From G020351775 sp039588335 (GTDB taxonomy: Bacteria; Gemmatimonadota; Gemmatimonadetes; Gemmatimonadales; GWC2-71-9), in the NCBI GenBank assembly GCA_039588335.1, contig JBDGZZ010000753.1:1-8462 (forward strand): a DNA stretch of 8,462 nt, read 5' to 3'. The notes under the pieces are model-generated. The model saw only the letters and a program-made list of their open reading frames with translations. It made no database searches and was not told the DNA's origin. The position numbers and the translations under genes were made by a program. Below, piece after piece: positions 5,300-8,462 of this stretch (the first letter of the stretch is position 1; each line of letters starts with the position of its first letter).

Positions 5300-7801
5300 A
5301 TGATCAGTCTAAGACTCGCAATCCGGGCGCTTGCCAAGTCGCCTTTCGTTACGGCGGTGGCCGTACTCTCGTTGGCCCTCGGGATCGGTGCCAACGCGGC
5401 GATCTTCTCTCTGTTCGACGAAATGTTGATTCGAGCGCTACCGGTACAGGAACCGGAGCGTTTGGTGAACCTGGGTGCCCCGGGACCTAAACACGGCTCT
5501 CAATCATGCAACATTGCCGGCGACTGCGAAGAGGTCTTCAGTTACGCGATGTTCCGCGATCTGGAGCGGGAGCAGCGCAGCTTCACAGGCATAGCTGCTC
5601 ACTTCGAGTTCGGCGCCAACCTTGCCCACGCCAACCAGACCATAAACGGCCAGGGCATGCTCGTATCGGGATCATATTTCGGGGTGCTCGGTATGCAACC
5701 GGCACTCGGCCGACTCTTTGGACCTGCCGACGATCAGGTAATCGGTGAACACTTCGTGGCAGTGCTCAACTATCACTATTGGATGAACCGGCTCGGAGGT
5801 GACCCGGCAGTACTGAACCAGACGATCGTCGTGAACGGCCATCCGATGACCGTCATCGGCGTTGCTGCTCGCGGGTTCGAGGGAACTACGTTGGGCGCGC
5901 GACCCGACATCTTCGTGCCGATCTCGATGCGCGGCCAAATGAACCGTGGCTTCGACGGGTTCGAGAATCGGCGCAGCTATTGGGCGTACCTCTTTGCCCG
6001 GCTGCGACCCGGCGTGTCGACGGAGCAGGCAATATCGGAGATCGGCACCCTCTACAGCGGCATCGTCAATGATGTGGAAGCGCCACTCCAGGAAGGAATG
6101 AGCGATCAGACACTGGAGCGGTTCCGCGCCAAGCAAATAACTGTCGTACCAGGGAGGCGCGGGCAGAGTTCGCTGCACGGGGAAGTCAACACACCACTCA
6201 CACTGTTGTTCGCGATCACCGCCGTGGTGCTCCTCATCGCGTGTGCCAACATCGCGAACCTGTTGTTGGCCCAAGGCGCCAACCGCAGCCAGGAAATGGC
6301 AATCCGCGGATCGCTTGGCGCGGGCCGGCATCGGCTGGTTTCTCAGCTCCTCACCGATTCGTTTGTGCTTGCGGTGCTCGGTGGTATCGCAAGCCTCGTG
6401 GTCGCTCGCTGGACTCTCCAATTCATCGCGTCGATTCTCCCCACCGAAGGCTCGGCAATGCTGGCACTCGATCTGCGTCCGTCAGTGCTGCTGTTCGCCG
6501 GGGCCGTTTCCGTCGGGACCGGTTTCCTGTTCGGCATGTACCCGGCACTGCACAGCACCCGCCCCGACCTCATGACGCTGGTGCGGGCAGGATCCGGTCA
6601 ACCGTCCGGTGCGCGTGCGGCCGCACGTTTTCGCAGTTCGCTCGTCACAGCACAGATTGCGCTTTCCATGGCGCTCCTCGTTGCTGCAGGCTTCTTCATC
6701 AAGAGCCTCAACAACGTGAGCCGCGTCGACCTCGGACTCGACACCGAAAACGTTATAGCCTTCGGAGTCTCTCCCGAATTGAATGGCTACGAGCCGGAGG
6801 ACTCCCAGATTTTCTTTGGCCGAGTCGAAGAGGAGATCGCGGCGATCCCCGGGGTGACGGCTGTATCCTCTGCCTTGGTTCCTCTCATCTCCGGTAGCAA
6901 CTGGGGTACGGACGTGTCGGTAGAGGGCTTCGAGTCGGGTCCTGACATCGATGACAACGCGCGCTTCAACATCGTCGGTGTGGGGTACTTCAGTGCGTTA
7001 GGTACCCCGTTACTCGCCGGCCGCGAGTTCACCCACGCCGACGTGCTCGGCGCACCCAAGGTCGCAGTGGTGAACGAGGTCTTTGCACGAAAATTTGGGC
7101 TCAATGGCCGCGATGCCGTTGGCAAATGGATGTCCAGCAACAGTGGAACGGACGAGCTGGACACGCAGATCATCGGTCTGATCGGGGACACAAAGTACAG
7201 CGAGGTGAAACAGGAAACACCACCGCTGTTCTTCACGCCCTACCGCCAGCATCAGAGCGTCGGCGACATGACGTTCTACGTCCGTACGTCGGTCGAACCC
7301 GCCTCGGTGATGCGTGCGATACCCGAAGTGGTAAGACGCCTGGACGGGAACCTGCCGGTTGAGGACCTGAAGACGCTAGAGCAACAGGTGCGCGAGAACG
7401 TAGTGCTGGACCGCCTCATCAGCACGTTGTCGGCGGCGTTCGCAGTGTTGGCGACTCTACTGGCCGCAATCGGACTCTATGGTGTCCTCGCCTACACGGT
7501 GGCGCAACGCACACGCGAATTCGGCCTGCGCATGGCGCTGGGCGCCGACAGCCCGCGCGTGCGACGAATGGTGTTGTGGCAGGTGGGCCGCATGATGCTC
7601 GCCGGGGGCGTGCTCGGTATTGCGGCAGGATTGGTGCTCGGTAGAGCCGCCCAGTCGATCCTTTTCGGAGTAACGGGAAGCGATCCATTCGTGGTCGGGA
7701 GCGTCGCGGTCTTGCTCACCACTGTGGCTTTGGGCGCCGGTTATATCCCTGCGCTCAGAGCATCGCGAGTCGATCCAATGCAGGCGCTGCGATACGAGTA
7801 G
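5300..7801 (+). CDS. ADOP-family FtsX/MacB-like ABC transporter permease, complete
   Basis: Complete 833-residue inner-membrane permease with the duplicated FtsX layout. It begins with MISLRLAIRALAKSPFVTAVAVLSLALGIGANAAIFS, the standard MacB-like first helix (about 14-41), followed by a periplasmic MacB domain (about 45-290). FtsX domain 1 has helices near 300-325, 350-378 and 395-417 with LLIACANIANLLLAQGANR and REM/AIRGSLGAGR-type sequence. Helix 5 (about 448-468) leads to a second periplasmic domain (about 475-705). FtsX domain 2 (helices near 708-735, 763-782, 797-820) carries GLYGVLAYTVAQRTREFGLRMALGA. The C-terminus is DPMQALRYE. C70 and C76 in the first periplasmic domain could form a disulfide. 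A weak GGGGA lies eight bases before ATG 5300. No ATPase gene is adjacent. By family, it probably couples to a MacB-like ATPase for export or envelope mechanotransmission; the substrate is unknown. It may be transcribed alone, since large gaps lie on both sides. Confidence 0.95.
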   Translation: MISLRLAIRALAKSPFVTAVAVLSLALGIGANAAIFSLFDEMLIRALPVQEPERLVNLGAPGPKHGSQSCNIAGDCEEVFSYAMFRDLEREQRSFTGIAAHFEFGANLAHANQTINGQGMLVSGSYFGVLGMQPALGRLFGPADDQVIGEHFVAVLNYHYWMNRLGGDPAVLNQTIVVNGHPMTVIGVAARGFEGTTLGARPDIFVPISMRGQMNRGFDGFENRRSYWAYLFARLRPGVSTEQAISEIGTLYSGIVNDVEAPLQEGMSDQTLERFRAKQITVVPGRRGQSSLHGEVNTPLTLLFAITAVVLLIACANIANLLLAQGANRSQEMAIRGSLGAGRHRLVSQLLTDSFVLAVLGGIASLVVARWTLQFIASILPTEGSAMLALDLRPSVLLFAGAVSVGTGFLFGMYPALHSTRPDLMTLVRAGSGQPSGARAAARFRSSLVTAQIALSMALLVAAGFFIKSLNNVSRVDLGLDTENVIAFGVSPELNGYEPEDSQIFFGRVEEEIAAIPGVTAVSSALVPLISGSNWGTDVSVEGFESGPDIDDNARFNIVGVGYFSALGTPLLAGREFTHADVLGAPKVAVVNEVFARKFGLNGRDAVGKWMSSNSGTDELDTQIIGLIGDTKYSEVKQETPPLFFTPYRQHQSVGDMTFYVRTSVEPASVMRAIPEVVRRLDGNLPVEDLKTLEQQVRENVVLDRLISTLSAAFAVLATLLAAIGLYGVLAYTVAQRTREFGLRMALGADSPRVRRMVLWQVGRMMLAGGVLGIAAGLVLGRAAQSILFGVTGSDPFVVGSVAVLLTTVALGAGYIPALRASRVDPMQALRYE

Positions 7802-7866
7802 TTGCGGCGATCCGGCTCTCGGAATGGCATTTCGGATAAAGATTTTGTAGGCCTTGCGCCTCCCGG

Positions 7867-7913
7867 CACTCTAGTGTTATTGTCACTATAGTGATGCCCA
7901 CTATAGTGACAAT
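7867..7913. promoter_or_regulatory. Three-palindrome operator array upstream of padR-type gene
   Basis: Three copies of a 10-base palindrome stand in a row: CACTCTAGTG (7867-7876, one change from the others but still nearly symmetric), CACTATAGTG (7884-7893) and CACTATAGTG (7899-7908). The second and third are also arranged as one large perfect inverted repeat: ATTGTCACTATAGTG (7879-7893) and its reverse complement at 7899-7913, around the 5-base spacer ATGCC. Palindrome centres are 17 and 15 bases apart. PadR proteins are dimeric winged-helix repressors that commonly bind such sites at their own promoter, so autorepression is the natural reading. Confidence 0.85.
7880..7907 (+). promoter_or_regulatory. 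Likely sigma70-type promoter inside the operator
   Basis: TTGTCA (7880-7885, five of six to TTGACA) and TATAGT (7902-7907, five of six to TATAAT) are separated by 16 bases. Both hexamers lie within the palindrome arms, so a bound repressor would block RNA polymerase. Transcription would start near 7914, leaving a leader of about 25 bases before the regulator gene. Confidence 0.6.
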
Positions 7914-7927
7914 ATTCACTGAGACGT

Positions 7928-7931
7928 GGAG
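7928..7931 (+). promoter_or_regulatory. Ribosome-binding site choosing GTG 7938
   Basis: GGAG is six bases before GTG 7938 and twelve before ATG 7944. It overlaps the alternative GTG at 7926, which it therefore argues against. Confidence 0.55.
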
Positions 7932-7937
7932 CCCGCC

Positions 7938-8318
7938 GTGAACATGGTCAAGCGCGACCCTACCGAGCACGTCCCCTTGTCAGACTTGAGCTTCCACATA
8001 CTCCTGGCCCTAGGGCAGGCTTCGTTGCACGGTTACGCGATAGGCAAGGAGGTTGAGCGTCGATCGCAAGGAAGGCTCAATCCTACAACCGGCAGCCTAT
8101 ACCAAGCTCTGCGCAGACTCCACCGGGACGGTCTGATCCGCGAGGCCCAGAGAACGGCAGCGGACGAAGATCGTGACGCCCGTCGGCAGTACTTCAGTTT
8201 GACTGAGTTTGGGAAGGATGTATTCGCGCTCGAAGCCCAAAGATTGGACGATTTGCTGTCCGTCGCGCGAGACGTTCAGCTGATGCCGGATCGACGTGAG
8301 CGGCCGGAGACAGCATGA
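7938..8318 (+). CDS. PadR-family transcriptional regulator
   Basis: DNA-binding repressor of 126 residues (from GTG 7938; 124 if ATG 7944 is used). The PadR winged helix-turn-helix is complete: LSDLSFHILLALGQASLHGYAIGKEVERRS (14-43), the recognition region LNPTTGSLYQALRRLHRDGLI (47-67) and the wing RRQYFSLTEFGKDVF (82-96). The short C-terminal helix (about 97-114) fits the small PadR subfamily that dimerises through it. It lies behind the three-palindrome operator and overlaps the next permease gene by ATGA, so regulator and transporter are co-transcribed and translationally coupled. In Acidobacteriota, PadR genes beside ADOP permeases are common; presumably the regulator senses a compound related to transport and releases its own operon. 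The effector is unknown. Confidence 0.92.
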   Translation: MNMVKRDPTEHVPLSDLSFHILLALGQASLHGYAIGKEVERRSQGRLNPTTGSLYQALRRLHRDGLIREAQRTAADEDRDARRQYFSLTEFGKDVFALEAQRLDDLLSVARDVQLMPDRRERPETA

Positions 8319-8462
8319 CCGGAAGATCGAGACGGGACAAGAGTGAATCTGGCCTGCTCCGTTTCTACCGGCACTGGCTACGGTGGTACCCCAGCGAATT
8401 CAGAGGCAATTACGGCGCCGGAATGGAGCAGATGTTCTCGGAACGCCTAATCGACGTGAGGA
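8315..8462 (+). CDS. N-terminus of an ADOP-family permease with prefix domain, 3'-truncated
   Basis: Only 49 codons are visible, and the frame is open to the right edge. The ATG shares the bases ATGA with the PadR stop. The sequence LLRFYRHWLRWYPSEFRGNYGAGMEQMFSERLID matches the short cytoplasmic 'permease prefix' found at the N-terminus of many PadR-linked ADOP proteins (pattern L-Y-R-x-L-L-R-x-Y-P-x-x-F-R-x-x-Y-G-x-x-M). This differs from the complete permease at 5300, which starts directly with its first membrane helix. The identification rests on this prefix plus the PadR neighbour; the transporter domains themselves are outside the window. Confidence 0.75.
   Translation, partial: MTGRSRRDKSESGLLRFYRHWLRWYPSEFRGNYGAGMEQMFSERLIDVR

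Noticed and set aside
5672..6421. Antisense open frame opposite the complete permease
   Set aside because: Histidine/arginine-rich shadow of a conserved permease region with no motif of its own.
7810..7837. Terminator after the complete permease
   Set aside because: Only a 5-base ATCCG/CGGAT pairing with a long loop and no T run.

Overview
The window looks like a chromosomal stretch from a moderately GC-rich bacterium, most probably an Acidobacteriota (Vicinamibacteria-like) or possibly a Gemmatimonadota. The pointers are three FtsX/MacB-type permeases of the large 'ADOP' (acidobacterial duplicated orphan permease) kind with no ATPase gene beside them, a PadR regulator coupled to one of them, and a secreted amidohydrolase of a type common in those phyla. 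This placement is inferred from gene content; no rRNA or marker gene is present. All genes lie on the + strand.

Layout. Positions 1-1668 hold the C-terminal two thirds of an ADOP permease cut by the left edge. A 223-base gap follows with a stem-loop, a diverged dispersed repeat (1742-1786) and eight in-phase 7-base tandem repeats (1824-1879). Then comes a tight four-gene cluster (1892-5117): an exported amidohydrolase, a small membrane methyltransferase-like protein (ICMT family), a SnoaL/NTF2-like lipoprotein and a membrane-anchored SRPBCC protein, with gaps of only 16, 21 and 12 bases. A 182-base gap carries a second copy of the dispersed repeat (5123-5167). A complete 833-residue ADOP permease occupies 5300-7801. 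The last block is a PadR repressor gene (7938-8318) behind a striking set of palindromes, overlapping by ATGA the start of a third ADOP permease that runs off the right edge and has a different N-terminal 'prefix' architecture.

How the parts may work together. The PadR-permease pair is very likely one autoregulated operon: the operator palindromes cover a good sigma70-type promoter. The four middle genes probably form one transcript whose products all act in or at the membrane or periplasm; their common substrate is not evident. I see no defence system, CRISPR, prophage, insertion sequence or RNA gene. The least explained items are the heptad tandem repeat, the paired intergenic repeat and the three-palindrome operator.
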